A DNA stretch of 62,577 nt from JBLMYQ01 sp050258375 (GCA_050258375.1 JBLMYQ010000074.1:1-62577); one strand, 5' to 3'; numbered from the stretch's first letter, positions 1 through 9,569 are shown. Notes: generated by a model not told the origin, from the sequence alone. Program-made: numbers and translations.

Positions 1-1035
1 GTTTAGGGCTGTTATTTGTAGTGGCTCTCTTTGAATATCAACACCGAATATATTCTTTTCAAGAATACTGGTTATAATTGTACTATCATTCCAATCAGAG
101 TGTTCTTTTTTATAAAGTTCATAAAACACATCAAATGAATATACCAAGAAATTCCCAGCCCCACAAGCTGGATCTAATAACTTTATGGTCTCAATTTTTT
201 GATTTTCCTCAAAATATGGTTTTAAGGTATTATCAACTATATATTTAACAACCCAGCGTGGAGTGTAAAACTCTCCAAATTGAGTCTGTTCTTCTTCTAA
301 GTTTTTGAGTATTTCATAATATAGGCTTTCACGATATCCGATGCCTGCGTTATTCTTTCCGGCTTTAAGCTCGTCCTCTTTTACATCCACCCAATATTGA
401 TATATCCAACCCAAAAAATCGTCCTCATAAAACTCAGCAGCATCAATTTTGGAAAGGTTGAAAAGAACCTCTTTTATACCCTCAAAATCTGGATTAACTA
501 ACGTATGCTCGTAATCACGAAATAGCAGGGGCACTTCCTTTGCCATTTGTTTTGATAACTGTTCCAAAATGAAAATAAATCGATAATAATCGGTATCATC
601 TTCATAATTATCCCTACTTTCCATTTCAGCAATTTTGTCTTTATGTTTATTTGACAAGTCACTGAATGCAAGAGGAGGCACACTATTGAAATCTGGAAGA
701 ATAGTATCGTAATTCCCTCCGTCTAGAAGCCCATCTAAAACCTTGCCAATAAGGCCTCGCTTTTCCATTGTCTTAAAACTTACCAATATATGTAAAAAAG
801 TACGAGCTGTGTCTTGCACATATTGAATAAACTCTTTTTTGTTCCCTGCGATTTTTCTACCATCAAATACATTTAAGACATTATTTTTTATTATGGTATC
901 ATAATCGCTCAGTGGTTTATTAATTGCAATTATACCAATATCATTAAACCCGTACTTTTCCATTTTGCCGGCAATGTCTTTTATTATAATTTCTCTAAGT
1001 TTTGAAATAATGGGTTTGAGCGTTGCTCTCGACAT
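1..1035 (-). CDS. pglX: BREX adenine-specific DNA methyltransferase PglX, N-terminal part (cut by window edge)
   Basis: The reading frame is open from an ATG at 1035 to base 1 (345 residues seen, no stop), so the 3' part lies outside the window. An AAGGAGA ribosome binding site precedes the ATG and the start lies 13 bases after the brxC stop. About 250 N-terminal helical residues lead into an N6-adenine methyltransferase core: FYTPRWVV near residue 256, then SAM-binding motif I LLDPACGAGNF at 286-296. The catalytic NPPY motif would lie downstream and is not visible. In BREX, PglX methylates host DNA at a non-palindromic site and marks it as self. Position fourth after brxA, brxB and brxC supports the assignment. 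A type I or IIG methylase would look similar, but the neighbours decide it. Confidence 0.87.
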   Translation of the reverse strand, partial: MSRATLKPIISKLREIIIKDIAGKMEKYGFNDIGIIAINKPLSDYDTIIKNNVLNVFDGRKIAGNKKEFIQYVQDTARTFLHILVSFKTMEKRGLIGKVLDGLLDGGNYDTILPDFNSVPPLAFSDLSNKHKDKIAEMESRDNYEDDTDYYRFIFILEQLSKQMAKEVPLLFRDYEHTLVNPDFEGIKEVLFNLSKIDAAEFYEDDFLGWIYQYWVDVKEDELKAGKNNAGIGYRESLYYEILKNLEEEQTQFGEFYTPRWVVKYIVDNTLKPYFEENQKIETIKLLDPACGAGNFLVYSFDVFYELYKKEHSDWNDSTIITSILEKNIFGVDIQREPLQITALN

Positions 1036-1048
1036 ATTGGCACTCTCC

Positions 1049-4000
1049 TTATAATTCTAGTGTAATTTTATTACCTTTCTCTAAATCCACTTTGATTTTC
1101 TCTTTAATTTTCAAAAACTCGGCATCAAGCTCAGATAACTTATCTACGCTATCAATATTTATTATTTTGCCCTCTGAGTAGGATTTGAACTTCCTAGTAA
1201 TTCGTGTTGAAATTGGTGAAGATGGTGGCTCATTTACTCCTCCTGATGTTTGTTGAGGTTGTGGCTGTGGTCTATTATTATCATCGTTATATGTATGCAC
1301 CAGCTTTGTTTGAACTATTTTAATATCTGACAAACCAGCTATAAGCCTCCTTAAATCCTCATAAGTGCCTACCTCTAATGTTTTAAGACCATCAAAATTA
1401 AAACCGTTTATCTTTGTAAAACTTATACCTTTTAATACGGTTTGTTGTTGTGTATTTGTTAGATTAGACCATTCAGAAACTGCTTTTATGCTATCAACTA
1501 CTGCATTATAACTCTTTTCATACTCACGATAACTCTCTTGATAAGTGGTTTTATACTCTTTTACTACCTCGTCAAAGGCACTCAACTCTCCACTTAAAAA
1601 TCTCTGAGAAAGCGCCATGATCTTTTCAGCTACCTTTAAGCTATTAGCATTTTTAAACATCGTATATGCTCTTGATACTATAGATAGGTTTTTAGCATTG
1701 TCAGCAAAATAGATCACCTGCTTTGCTTTTATCTTTGCGGATTCGTCAGTAATCTTTCCGTTAAATGTTACAACTATTTCTTCTGCATCATTGCGTTTCT
1801 TTATATCATTATTTACCGCCAATAACCATGTAATATTATTCTTCTGTTCATCATTGAAAAATTCAGAATAATTACTTACAAAATCGGATAAATCAGACAC
1901 CTTTGAAAGGAGTTCTTTAATTTTTACCGCAACATCCTTAAGCTTTATTTCGACCGCCATATTGCTGTCAATATATTTTATTGCCAATATTGCATTTCTT
2001 ATCTCTTCGTCAGATATATTAATCTTAGTAAATTTAAAATTATCAAAATTCTTTCTTGTTCTTGATGCAAAGGGTCCACTGTTTCCAACCAACTCACCAA
2101 TATCCTCAGGGATATTGAACGTCCGTCCCTGCAAAGCTATTTTGAGCTCGCCATTCTTAACAGCAAGTGCGGTCAATATTTTTATAATGTCAAGTTCCCA
2201 ACCATATTTGCCTTTTGAAAATTCGTCAATAACGCTAATACCATCTTTTTCGAAACCATTATCCGGAAAAGATTTCATAAACTCATTATAATATCTATTG
2301 CCAGTATTTATCGTTCCGTTATTATCAACCAAATCCAAGTCTTTCAGATATTGCGAGGTTAATTTATGAGTTGGCGCTAATATTTCCTTTTGAATAAATG
2401 TACTAACTTCATCCCTGAGCAGTTTTCCGAAGAACATTGTGTATTTCTTTTTTAGCATTGCTTCACATTCTTTAAGCACTCGCTCAGCCGCAGAAGTTGA
2501 ATAGTCCTTATTTTCTTGTCCCAAATAAGATAATGTTGAATTCTTAAGACAGTCCTCTATCATTTTGTCTATTTCACCATCAATAGCTGTATCCTTCTTC
2601 GTTTCGATTTGAATTCTTAGATTTTTATCAATGCCAAAATCAGACTCTCTTTTTAATGCCTGTTCCATTTGCAAATAAAACCTTGTCGCTTTATAAAGTG
2701 CTTCACCCTCATATTTAATTGAAGGAATAATAAACATTTTCTCTTTATTATTGCTTGCATTCAGAGCTTCAACTTTCAGTTTTTCAACATCGTCAGAAAA
2801 AGGTATACAAGAATATACACTGGATAACTCGTTACTTATATCTGATGCTTTAAGTACAAAAGCAATATCTTTTGAAAAGTTATTAATCTTTCCACTGATT
2901 TGGTTTTTGCCAGCATTTAGCTTTGTATTAAATATTCCATAAATTTTTGTATTGATATAGTCTCTAATTGCAGATTCAGTTATAGAAGAAATATTTTTAA
3001 TCCTTGTCCACACATCTGATTCTTTCTTTGTAATGGGTTTATAAATACCTCCCTCATTATTTATATAATTTTCTTTAGTTAGTATTTCAAGATAATCCTT
3101 TAATTTATTTTCGTCACTAATACCGTCCTCATTATACACAAACGGCAATATCGCATTTGCTTTTATTCCTTCGGGCTTAACTTGAGACAATAACACGATT
3201 GCTTTTAAGGTTTTAAGAAGCGGGGCTTTTTCAATCACTCTATTGTTGTCATCAATAATGTTTGAACCATCTAAGCTTAAAATCAAGTCACTATATTCGT
3301 CTTCTATGCTTCTCTTGCTTTTTAGTTCCTCATAAATAAGCTCAATATCTATAAAATAGCCTATGCTTTTGTTATATACCTCGGGGTTTTTAACTATTGA
3401 TTTTACCGTTTTCATCATATTTCTCGCCGAGCCCTTACTTTCATTTTTAAGCAAGTCCTTCATATAAGCAAGTTGAAAAGGGTAAAACGGATATGATGCA
3501 ATCATATTGGGCAATTCTATCTTGCCATCTTCTCCATCAGATAAGTATGCATGAGCAAAGTGATATTTCATTTTATCAAGGTTAATGTGCTTTTCAATTT
3601 CAGTACGCCCTTCATCGGTCTTGGCAAGGTATCTGTTTTTAACTATTCGCACCATTTCCTCAGGTAATAATATTTGTTCCTGTCCAAATCGGTGAATCAT
3701 TCTTTCAGCAGTTACTGTTGTGAGTAGTTTAGTCTTTGCTTCAAGCGATGTTACAACAAACCAAATATTATTATCTAATAATTCAATAAGCCCTTCAAAC
3801 TTGCGAACTTTGTCCCCATCGTCTAAAACATCTAATATTTCATCAACAAATATTAGCATCCTTTTTTTCCCTGAATCCTTCAATATTTTTTGCAAAAACT
3901 CACTTACATCTCTTGCGGAGTATTTTTTGTTTTCTTCAAACGGTAATCCTAATTGGCGAGATACTTCTTTTGGCAAACAATCAACAATTGTGTCACCAGT

Positions 4001-4468
4001 TTTTGTTATATGACTTGCACAAAAAACAAATGTAATATAATCTTTTGGACGAATATTTGCAATAAGCTCAGCGATTCTACTATCCCTAATCCCCGTCTGG
4101 ATTGTTTTAATAACATCTAACTCTTTTTGCACCCCGTTTTCTATGTATGGAATTGTTTCAGAAGCAAACATTGTATTGATTATTTTGAGCAAGTGAGATT
4201 TACCAGCACCAAAGAAACCCCTAATCCAAACACCGGGACCAACGCGGTCACGATATTTGTCTTGAAGTAGTTGACACTGCATTTTCAAGTTAGGAAACAT
4301 TTTTGCATCGTCAAAAAAATATGCAGCAAAACATCCCAATATATTCTCAACATTTTGAGTAAGTACATATTCATCAATATCAAGTGCTGTTATTTCACGA
4401 TCAACCGTTGTAACATCGTTAAATTCTCTTTTAATATCCCTGCTAAAAGTCTCAAAAATCTTATTCAT
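1049..4468 (-). CDS. brxC: BREX P-loop ATPase BrxC
   Basis: Large (about 1139 residues) AAA-type P-loop protein of the BREX phage-defence system. Walker A GFFGAGKS lies at residues 84-91 and a Walker B-like LIFVDEI at 205-211. The long C-terminal part is rich in coiled-coil and ends in a Pro/Gln/Ser linker plus a basic-acidic tail. Family members are around 1200 residues, so length is normal. The frame can be extended to a GTG at 4480, but the ATG at 4468 has GAGGG five bases upstream and gives the usual MNKIFE-type start. It follows brxB after a gap of under 20 bases and precedes pglX by 13 bases, so the genes are co-transcribed. Confidence 0.93.
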   Translation of the reverse strand: MNKIFETFSRDIKREFNDVTTVDREITALDIDEYVLTQNVENILGCFAAYFFDDAKMFPNLKMQCQLLQDKYRDRVGPGVWIRGFFGAGKSHLLKIINTMFASETIPYIENGVQKELDVIKTIQTGIRDSRIAELIANIRPKDYITFVFCASHITKTGDTIVDCLPKEVSRQLGLPFEENKKYSARDVSEFLQKILKDSGKKRMLIFVDEILDVLDDGDKVRKFEGLIELLDNNIWFVVTSLEAKTKLLTTVTAERMIHRFGQEQILLPEEMVRIVKNRYLAKTDEGRTEIEKHINLDKMKYHFAHAYLSDGEDGKIELPNMIASYPFYPFQLAYMKDLLKNESKGSARNMMKTVKSIVKNPEVYNKSIGYFIDIELIYEELKSKRSIEDEYSDLILSLDGSNIIDDNNRVIEKAPLLKTLKAIVLLSQVKPEGIKANAILPFVYNEDGISDENKLKDYLEILTKENYINNEGGIYKPITKKESDVWTRIKNISSITESAIRDYINTKIYGIFNTKLNAGKNQISGKINNFSKDIAFVLKASDISNELSSVYSCIPFSDDVEKLKVEALNASNNKEKMFIIPSIKYEGEALYKATRFYLQMEQALKRESDFGIDKNLRIQIETKKDTAIDGEIDKMIEDCLKNSTLSYLGQENKDYSTSAAERVLKECEAMLKKKYTMFFGKLLRDEVSTFIQKEILAPTHKLTSQYLKDLDLVDNNGTINTGNRYYNEFMKSFPDNGFEKDGISVIDEFSKGKYGWELDIIKILTALAVKNGELKIALQGRTFNIPEDIGELVGNSGPFASRTRKNFDNFKFTKINISDEEIRNAILAIKYIDSNMAVEIKLKDVAVKIKELLSKVSDLSDFVSNYSEFFNDEQKNNITWLLAVNNDIKKRNDAEEIVVTFNGKITDESAKIKAKQVIYFADNAKNLSIVSRAYTMFKNANSLKVAEKIMALSQRFLSGELSAFDEVVKEYKTTYQESYREYEKSYNAVVDSIKAVSEWSNLTNTQQQTVLKGISFTKINGFNFDGLKTLEVGTYEDLRRLIAGLSDIKIVQTKLVHTYNDDNNRPQPQPQQTSGGVNEPPSSPISTRITRKFKSYSEGKIINIDSVDKLSELDAEFLKIKEKIKVDLEKGNKITLEL

Positions 4469-4487
4469 AGTTGCCCTCACTCCTATT

Positions 4488-5063
4488 TTAATAATCCTCT
4501 TTGAATTCTAAAACACAACTTCGAAATGTCTCCTGCGTAAGTTTTATAAGGCGTCCCGATGTATTTTCAGTTTTATAATACCTATACTCACTTGTTGCAT
4601 AATCGTCTTTTTGTCCTACAGTAAGCCATATGAGTGGTAATTCATTATCAACTATTTCGCTGTTATCAAACATATATGCCGACAAAAAGTGAATTGGATT
4701 GAATTCGTAATTAAAAAGCTCACTGTCCTCAATTATTAATATTTTCTTTGCCCTGTTTAACTTTATATAATTAATGATAAACTCCTCTAATGCATCACAA
4801 AGCTTTCTTTGAAATTTGGTGTTTGCCATTCCAACTTCAGATTCCAACACTGCAAGTACATCTGCATAAGTTCTATATGTATCACTTTCAAAAAATGAAT
4901 TAATGTTAATTACCTCGTTACCGCCAAATAATTCTTTAACTTTGTTTTGTGCATATCCACAAAGCGATGCTGTATCAAAAAGCATCAATCTAATTGGTCT
5001 TGATGGGGGTCTCTGTATAACTCTTTTCACTTCAGCAAGGATTTTATTTATAGCTTCTTGCAT
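4488..5063 (-). CDS. brxB: BREX protein BrxB (DUF1788)
   Basis: A 191-residue protein that matches the DUF1788/BrxB family by size, by position between brxA and brxC, and by features such as the RPPSRPIRLMLFD segment near the N-terminus and the alternating strand-helix pattern (KKILIIEDSE; LPLIWLTVG) of a degenerate P-loop-like fold. No Walker A is visible. Its start overlaps the 3' end of brxA by 20 bases, which implies translational coupling. BrxB is required for BREX defence, but its molecular activity is not established. No truncation or frameshift is seen. Confidence 0.9.
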   Translation of the reverse strand: MQEAINKILAEVKRVIQRPPSRPIRLMLFDTASLCGYAQNKVKELFGGNEVININSFFESDTYRTYADVLAVLESEVGMANTKFQRKLCDALEEFIINYIKLNRAKKILIIEDSELFNYEFNPIHFLSAYMFDNSEIVDNELPLIWLTVGQKDDYATSEYRYYKTENTSGRLIKLTQETFRSCVLEFKEDY

Positions 5064-5832
5064 AATCTGATAATCCCCTTTCTTTTCTATTTATAGTACT
5101 TATATCACCAAGACTCTGTACATCCAGAAGCCCTTTCATTTTAGCACCATTTATAAGAAAATCTAAGTCAACCTCATTTAGTAAAAATCTTTTATAAATG
5201 TCCGATTTATATATATCTTTCATACTTATGGATTCTTCAGGAAAATAAAAGTATAAAGTATAAGTAATCCATTCGGGGGTTAAGTTTGGTCGCTTAATTA
5301 TTAATTTATTTTCAGTTTTCTCGCCCCATCCAAAGGTCTCAATATTTTTCCAAAGTTGATTTCTGGCTTTATTCATGCTTTTATCAGAAATTTCTTTCTG
5401 TAATTTATCAGGTAAATAATCATTATAATCGTTTAATACTATTTCAAAAAAGCGGTCTAAATCCATACTTGTATACGTTTTTTGAGAATACTTATTTAAA
5501 TTTTCAAATATATAATTGCTTAAGAAAAATTCAACCAAGTTTTCATATTCTAAATAATAAATTAAAAGATGATTATACTTTTCTTGTTTTGAAATACTTG
5601 AATTTATAACACTTGATAAAGCAATTACCTTGTTTCTGTCGTGTTTTAAATATCTAGCCTTAATGGCTTCAAATACTCTTATAGCGGTTGTAGCCTTACG
5701 ATCGCCCCAAGTTTCGCCAGTCCTAATCTTTTTACTTAACGATTCTATTTCAAAATCATTATCTATATTTTTAAAAATATCAAAAGTTTCATCAATCCAA
5801 CAACTATCTGTTGGCCATTTGAATTTTTCCAT
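5044..5832 (-). CDS. brxA: BREX protein BrxA (DUF1819)
   Basis: About 262 residues, first gene of the BREX operon. It fits the DUF1819/BrxA family: KIRTGETWGDRKATTAIRVF near the N-terminus, then a mainly helical body. BrxA is a small DNA-binding, NusB-like protein needed for phage defence. The frame opens at a TTG (5850), but the ATG at 5832 has GGTGA a few bases upstream and is the better start. Upstream sits a strong promoter (5961-5989), leaving a leader of roughly 100 bases or more. BREX subtype cannot be assigned because pglZ and any brxL, brxD or helicase gene lie beyond the left edge. Confidence 0.88.
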   Translation of the reverse strand: MEKFKWPTDSCWIDETFDIFKNIDNDFEIESLSKKIRTGETWGDRKATTAIRVFEAIKARYLKHDRNKVIALSSVINSSISKQEKYNHLLIYYLEYENLVEFFLSNYIFENLNKYSQKTYTSMDLDRFFEIVLNDYNDYLPDKLQKEISDKSMNKARNQLWKNIETFGWGEKTENKLIIKRPNLTPEWITYTLYFYFPEESISMKDIYKSDIYKRFLLNEVDLDFLINGAKMKGLLDVQSLGDISTINRKERGLSDYARSYK

Positions 5833-5960
5833 ATCATCACCACTTTGCAATAAACTCTTTATTCATAAATATTCTGTTATACCAAAAAAGCAAAAAAAAT
5901 CCTAAAGCCCTGATAATCTTAAGACTTTTCTCTCTTTATATCAACTTCTAACCACTGATA

Positions 5961-5989
5961 ATTCTATGCTTTTTGCTAATATCTGTCAA
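5961..5989 (-). promoter_or_regulatory. sigma-A promoter of the BREX operon
   Basis: Read on the minus strand: a perfect -35 TTGACA (5989-5984), a 17-base spacer and -10 TAGAAT (5966-5961). The transcript would start near 5955 and carry a leader of roughly 105-125 bases before brxA. It is the best promoter match in the mobile half of the window and separates BREX from the helicase gene upstream (stop at 6102). Confidence 0.75.
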
Positions 5990-6101
5990 GAAAAGACCCA
6001 TCGAGGATTTAAACCTTCTCTCCTATAATATAATTTCTCTCGCAATACTGTAGGTGTACTTTTCCCACTCACTAGTTATCTAAACTATATTCAAAAAATA
6101 T

Positions 6102-8843
6102 TTAGTTACATTCTTTTTCTCCATATATTATCTGCCTCAATGCACTTATAAGCTTCGACTCTTCACCACTTTCATTAGTTTTGATTCTTAAGATTGGAAT
6201 ATCATATTTTTTCAAAATATTATCTTTCATCTTATCACGTTGATATTGCCTTGTATTATTTGCATGATAAGCATATCCATCAACTTCAACAACTAAAACT
6301 GGCATTTTATCAAGCTTATTGAAAATAACAAAATCAGTATGAGTTAATATATTCATTGCATATCTGCATTCTTCATCATTAAGTTTATCTGGGTCTTTTA
6401 TCAACATTTTAAGAGGCTGATGCATAACTCTATCAAGACTTTGAAACTCCGGTAAGCTAAGCACTTTCTCTATTACTGCATTCATTAAATTTTCAGATTT
6501 GTATTCTGAAATATTCTTATTTCTCCTCATAAACTCTAATAACTTTTCTGAATAACTGCTATAAAGAAGATCGAATACTGAATATATTTTGCTTTCAATG
6601 ACTTCAAAATTGTTATATTGTATATACCTGACTAAATCACCAACATTGGTTCCTTGCCATTCTTCACATCCATCTGATACAACAACTATTAATTTATTAA
6701 CAGCACGAGAAATTGCAACATTTATAAGGTTAGGGTTATCAACAAAATCATTTACTTCTATTTCATTTGCAACAGTTGAAAGAATAATAACATCTCTTTC
6801 TCGCCCCTGATATTTATGAACCGTATCAGCCTCAATATTTCGTTCCCCTATAGTCTTAATTAATTCATTCGTTTGTAACCTATATGGAGAAATAATTCCT
6901 ACAGATTGCGTCTTATCGTCAATGTTTTGTTCAGGTATTATTTCCTCAAATATCACATCAATCTGTCTTTGGTTCAAATTCCCCCTTGCATGATTACCCT
7001 TAGCAGTTTTATATAATACCAGCGGCTTATCATTATCTCCTTCATTTGTTAATATAATGAGTTGATTATTATAAAATTTTTGATTACAAAATCCAATAAT
7101 TTTAGGATGGCATCTATAATGCTCTCTCAATAATGTTTTGGGAATGTCCTTATATAGGCTAACAATCGAAGAAAGTAAACTATTGTCTGCATAGCTATAA
7201 GCTTTTTCAAATTGATAAGATTCAAATATTTGTTTTGTTTCCTTTGCCAATTCTGATGAGACAACATTTGGCAGCTGTTTTACGTCACCTACTATTACTG
7301 CATTCTTAGCACAAGAAAAAGCTAATGCACCTGTTACAATGTCTACCTGGGATGCTTCATCAATTATTACATAATCAAAAAGATAATTTTCACATGAACA
7401 GCTGCGTAAAGAATGAGTTGTGCTTAAGATAACAGGATATTCCTTTATAAACGAATCAAAATCCTTCCAAAGTGCATCTCTGGGAAATGTATTTCTAGCT
7501 TCGTTAGTTTTATATCTTTGGGCTAATTTTGCTTTAAATAATTTCATGGAATTTTCACTATATTCTTTTAATTCCCTATCAAAGTTAAAGCTTTCAAGTC
7601 TATTTGATAATGTTTCAATTTCACTTTTTAACTCTTTGATTTTTACATCATAATAAGTTTTTTGCAAGAAAGAAATAATTACTTCCGGGTCATTATTATA
7701 GAAAGAAAAGTTATATATTCCATGGACAAATAAGTTGTATACTTTCTCAAAAAATGTAATATTCCCTTTCTCCATCTTGTGTTTGTAATCAATCATAATT
7801 TTTAAAATTCTATCTGAATTAGTTTTTAAGAATGAGCTTATTCTTATCGGACGTCCATTTGTCTCGATATAGTATTTTTCGAAATATTCACGCTCAGTTT
7901 GCAATGCTGACAGTTCATGCTTTAAAACTGCTTGCTTATTCTTATATCCAAGCATTTCATTTAATTTTTGTTGAGAAGCAATTAAGTTCGATTTTATTGA
8001 TTGAAAATCGGAAATCGGTAAACCCCAATCCTTCATATCAGGATATGTATTTTTTTGTTCAGTAAAAAACTTTTCTTTGTTATCCTTATTTCCTAAATAA
8101 GCAGCAATAAAGTCAGCATCGTACTTTTCTAATTTTTCAAGAACATTGGCTGTTGCCGAGTTATTGTTTGAAACAACCGCAACAGTTTTATCATCCAATA
8201 TTGCATTTGCAATGATATTCAATATTGTTTGAGTTTTCCCAGTCCCCGGTGGTCCTTCAATAACACTGATATGTTTCGTTAATGCCTTCTCTGTTGCTTC
8301 TTTTTGGCTCAAATTAAAACCAAAAGGGAAAATAGGATGTATATAATTAATCCCTTTTGGTAAAGACTTTTTTTCAAGATATGTAGCAAGAACACTACTT
8401 GGACTAACATTAATAATTCTGCTATATTGCTTACTCAAGAAGCTTGTATCATCATCAATCTTAATACTAACTTTATCAGCTAGTTTCTTTAAATATTCAA
8501 AACAGTTATTCGCATTTACATTTTTCAAGCAAGATTCTTCAATAACCAAGCTTGATCTGGGATATACTTTTTGATACCCTGTCTTAAATATAAGGCGCAC
8601 ATAGTCGCCAAAAATAAGCACCTTTGAAATACCTGATATAGGTTGGTCATTATAGTAAATAACTATTGATTCACTATCTAATATTTTAGGTTCCTTATTC
8701 CACTGCACGCTAAGGTAATGATATGGATAGGTTCTATTATCATTGTAAGTTACCTGCCACTTACCATTAACGTATTTACAGTAATTTATTTGTTCCGTTT
8801 TATCCTCACCTTTAATAAGGATTAGATGTCTTTCTATATTCAA
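6102..8843 (-). CDS. SF1 (Upf1-like) DNA helicase with C-terminal PD-(D/E)XK/Vsr-like nuclease domain
   Basis: A 913-residue protein. The first ~170 residues are unassigned. They are followed by a superfamily 1 helicase core: Walker A GPPGTGKT at 197-204, motif II VIIDEASQVD, motif III VGDVKQLPN, motif V VHKYQGRERDVII and motif VI NVAISRA. A helical insert lies between motifs I and II. The last ~80 residues (from about 835) have the D...VVEVDG.AYH...RD..KD..L pattern of DUF2726/Vsr-type endonuclease domains. Start is a TTG at 8843 with GAGGAGA just upstream; no in-frame ATG is as well placed. It lies directly upstream of BREX but has its own spacing and the BREX promoter behind it, so it may be an independent helicase-nuclease defence gene or a BREX accessory. 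Its function has not been shown here. Confidence 0.85.
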   Translation of the reverse strand: MNIERHLILIKGEDKTEQINYCKYVNGKWQVTYNDNRTYPYHYLSVQWNKEPKILDSESIVIYYNDQPISGISKVLIFGDYVRLIFKTGYQKVYPRSSLVIEESCLKNVNANNCFEYLKKLADKVSIKIDDDTSFLSKQYSRIINVSPSSVLATYLEKKSLPKGINYIHPIFPFGFNLSQKEATEKALTKHISVIEGPPGTGKTQTILNIIANAILDDKTVAVVSNNNSATANVLEKLEKYDADFIAAYLGNKDNKEKFFTEQKNTYPDMKDWGLPISDFQSIKSNLIASQQKLNEMLGYKNKQAVLKHELSALQTEREYFEKYYIETNGRPIRISSFLKTNSDRILKIMIDYKHKMEKGNITFFEKVYNLFVHGIYNFSFYNNDPEVIISFLQKTYYDVKIKELKSEIETLSNRLESFNFDRELKEYSENSMKLFKAKLAQRYKTNEARNTFPRDALWKDFDSFIKEYPVILSTTHSLRSCSCENYLFDYVIIDEASQVDIVTGALAFSCAKNAVIVGDVKQLPNVVSSELAKETKQIFESYQFEKAYSYADNSLLSSIVSLYKDIPKTLLREHYRCHPKIIGFCNQKFYNNQLIILTNEGDNDKPLVLYKTAKGNHARGNLNQRQIDVIFEEIIPEQNIDDKTQSVGIISPYRLQTNELIKTIGERNIEADTVHKYQGRERDVIILSTVANEIEVNDFVDNPNLINVAISRAVNKLIVVVSDGCEEWQGTNVGDLVRYIQYNNFEVIESKIYSVFDLLYSSYSEKLLEFMRRNKNISEYKSENLMNAVIEKVLSLPEFQSLDRVMHQPLKMLIKDPDKLNDEECRYAMNILTHTDFVIFNKLDKMPVLVVEVDGYAYHANNTRQYQRDKMKDNILKKYDIPILRIKTNESGEESKLISALRQIIYGEKECN

Positions 8844-8949
8844 TGGTTTCTCCTCAAACTTACAGTTTCTTATATTACAGATGCAATTTGTATATTTTTG
8901 TCATTTCTAATAATATCATATATTTTAAAAGACTCAAGGGAAACCATAT

Positions 8950-8975
8950 ATAAAAAAGGGAGATTTCTCTCCCTT
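8950..8975 (-). terminator. Rho-independent terminator after the 88-residue gene
   Basis: A perfect 8-bp stem (AAGGGAGA / TCTCCCTT, 8956-8963 and 8968-8975) with a 4-base loop, followed on the minus strand by a run of T. It starts at the stop codon of the gene at 8974-9240 and insulates it from the helicase gene. Confidence 0.85.
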
Positions 8976-9240
8976 AATACTCCTCTGGCAATAGAACTGT
9001 AGTTACACTTCTATCAGCCTCGGTAATAATCCAGAACTTCTTGCCGATTACCGACTTGTACGCTGACAGAATTCTAAATCCTTCCTTCAATGCCAGCTCA
9101 TTCTCTTTTTTATCTTCTTTGCACAAATCTCCCCAGTCACCACTTGAATGTCTTCTTAAGGCACCCGAAATCTCCTCCCTGCTTAACTCTTCCAATGCTC
9201 CTGGTGTAGCTACTACCTGTCCCAACTTAAATTTCTCCAT
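8974..9240 (-). CDS. Small conserved protein of mobile elements (function unknown)
   Basis: 88 residues. I recognise the pattern: FKLGQVVATPGAL at the N-terminus, RRHSSGDWGDL in the middle, and RILSAYKS...KFWIITEADRSVTTVLLPEEY at the end. Such proteins are common in Firmicute plasmids and conjugative elements and are often mislabelled as restriction-modification subunits, though nothing here resembles a methylase. An AAAGGAG site lies 8 bases before the ATG. The gene is monocistronic, ended by its own terminator. The motif spacing suggests a compact single domain, and no catalytic site can be named. Confidence 0.8.
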   Translation of the reverse strand: MEKFKLGQVVATPGALEELSREEISGALRRHSSGDWGDLCKEDKKENELALKEGFRILSAYKSVIGKKFWIITEADRSVTTVLLPEEY

Positions 9241-9561
9241 AATTAATAGCTCCTTTCTTTTTTATTGAAGGAGCACAATTTTGCGGAGTGAATTTCAAGT
9301 AACCGTGGAATAAAGTGAACAGCATTAGTTTGATTCTACTTATGCCGCGAAAGTACTTGCAAATTCTAAAAAAGTAAAATTGTATAATGAGAAGACATGG
9401 GAAAGGACGCAGTATACTAAAACTTCTTGTTTACTAGATAGTCGGACTAATACGATTGTAAAAAAATACAATAAATGGTATCATTATATAAAATATTTAA
9501 GACATGCTGTCATTAATACAATAATATTGGAAGTGTTTCACACACTTCCGGTAGTCTCGTA
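9241..9561. other. Intergenic stretch with no convincing gene
   Basis: About 320 bases between the 88-residue gene and the first cassette boundary. A 60-codon + strand frame (9380-9562, TTG start, no ribosome site) is present. It continues upstream without a start, so it could be a gene remnant, but I recognise nothing in it. An 8-bp inverted repeat (GGAAGTGT ... ACACTTCC) lies at about 9529-9549, directly before the L'-like sequence of the cassette boundary. Confidence 0.4.
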
Positions 9562-9569
9562 GTTATATG
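9562..9569 (+). repeat. R'-type cassette boundary (GTTATATG) of cassette 1
   Basis: GTTATATG, 53 bases before the HEPN gene ATG. It is the exact complement of CATATAAC found 26 bases after that gene (10300-10307). In integron arrays, the bases opening a cassette pair with the R'' at its own end once the cassette is circular, which is what is seen here. The preceding bases (about 9548-9561, CCGGTAGTCTCGTA) resemble the L' arm at 10429-10443. Confidence 0.5.

Noticed and set aside
1962..2291. Long frames antisense to brxC and many other genes
   Set aside because: They lie inside well-supported genes on the other strand, lack ribosome sites and have no family features.
6102..8843. The helicase as BREX BrxHI or BrxHII
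   Set aside because: It lacks the SF2 layout of those helicases, has SF1 Upf1-type motifs with a nuclease tail, and lies upstream of the BREX promoter.
9380..9562. 60-residue + strand frame before cassette 1
   Set aside because: No ribosome site, TTG start only and no recognisable similarity; kept only as a possible remnant in the intergenic note.
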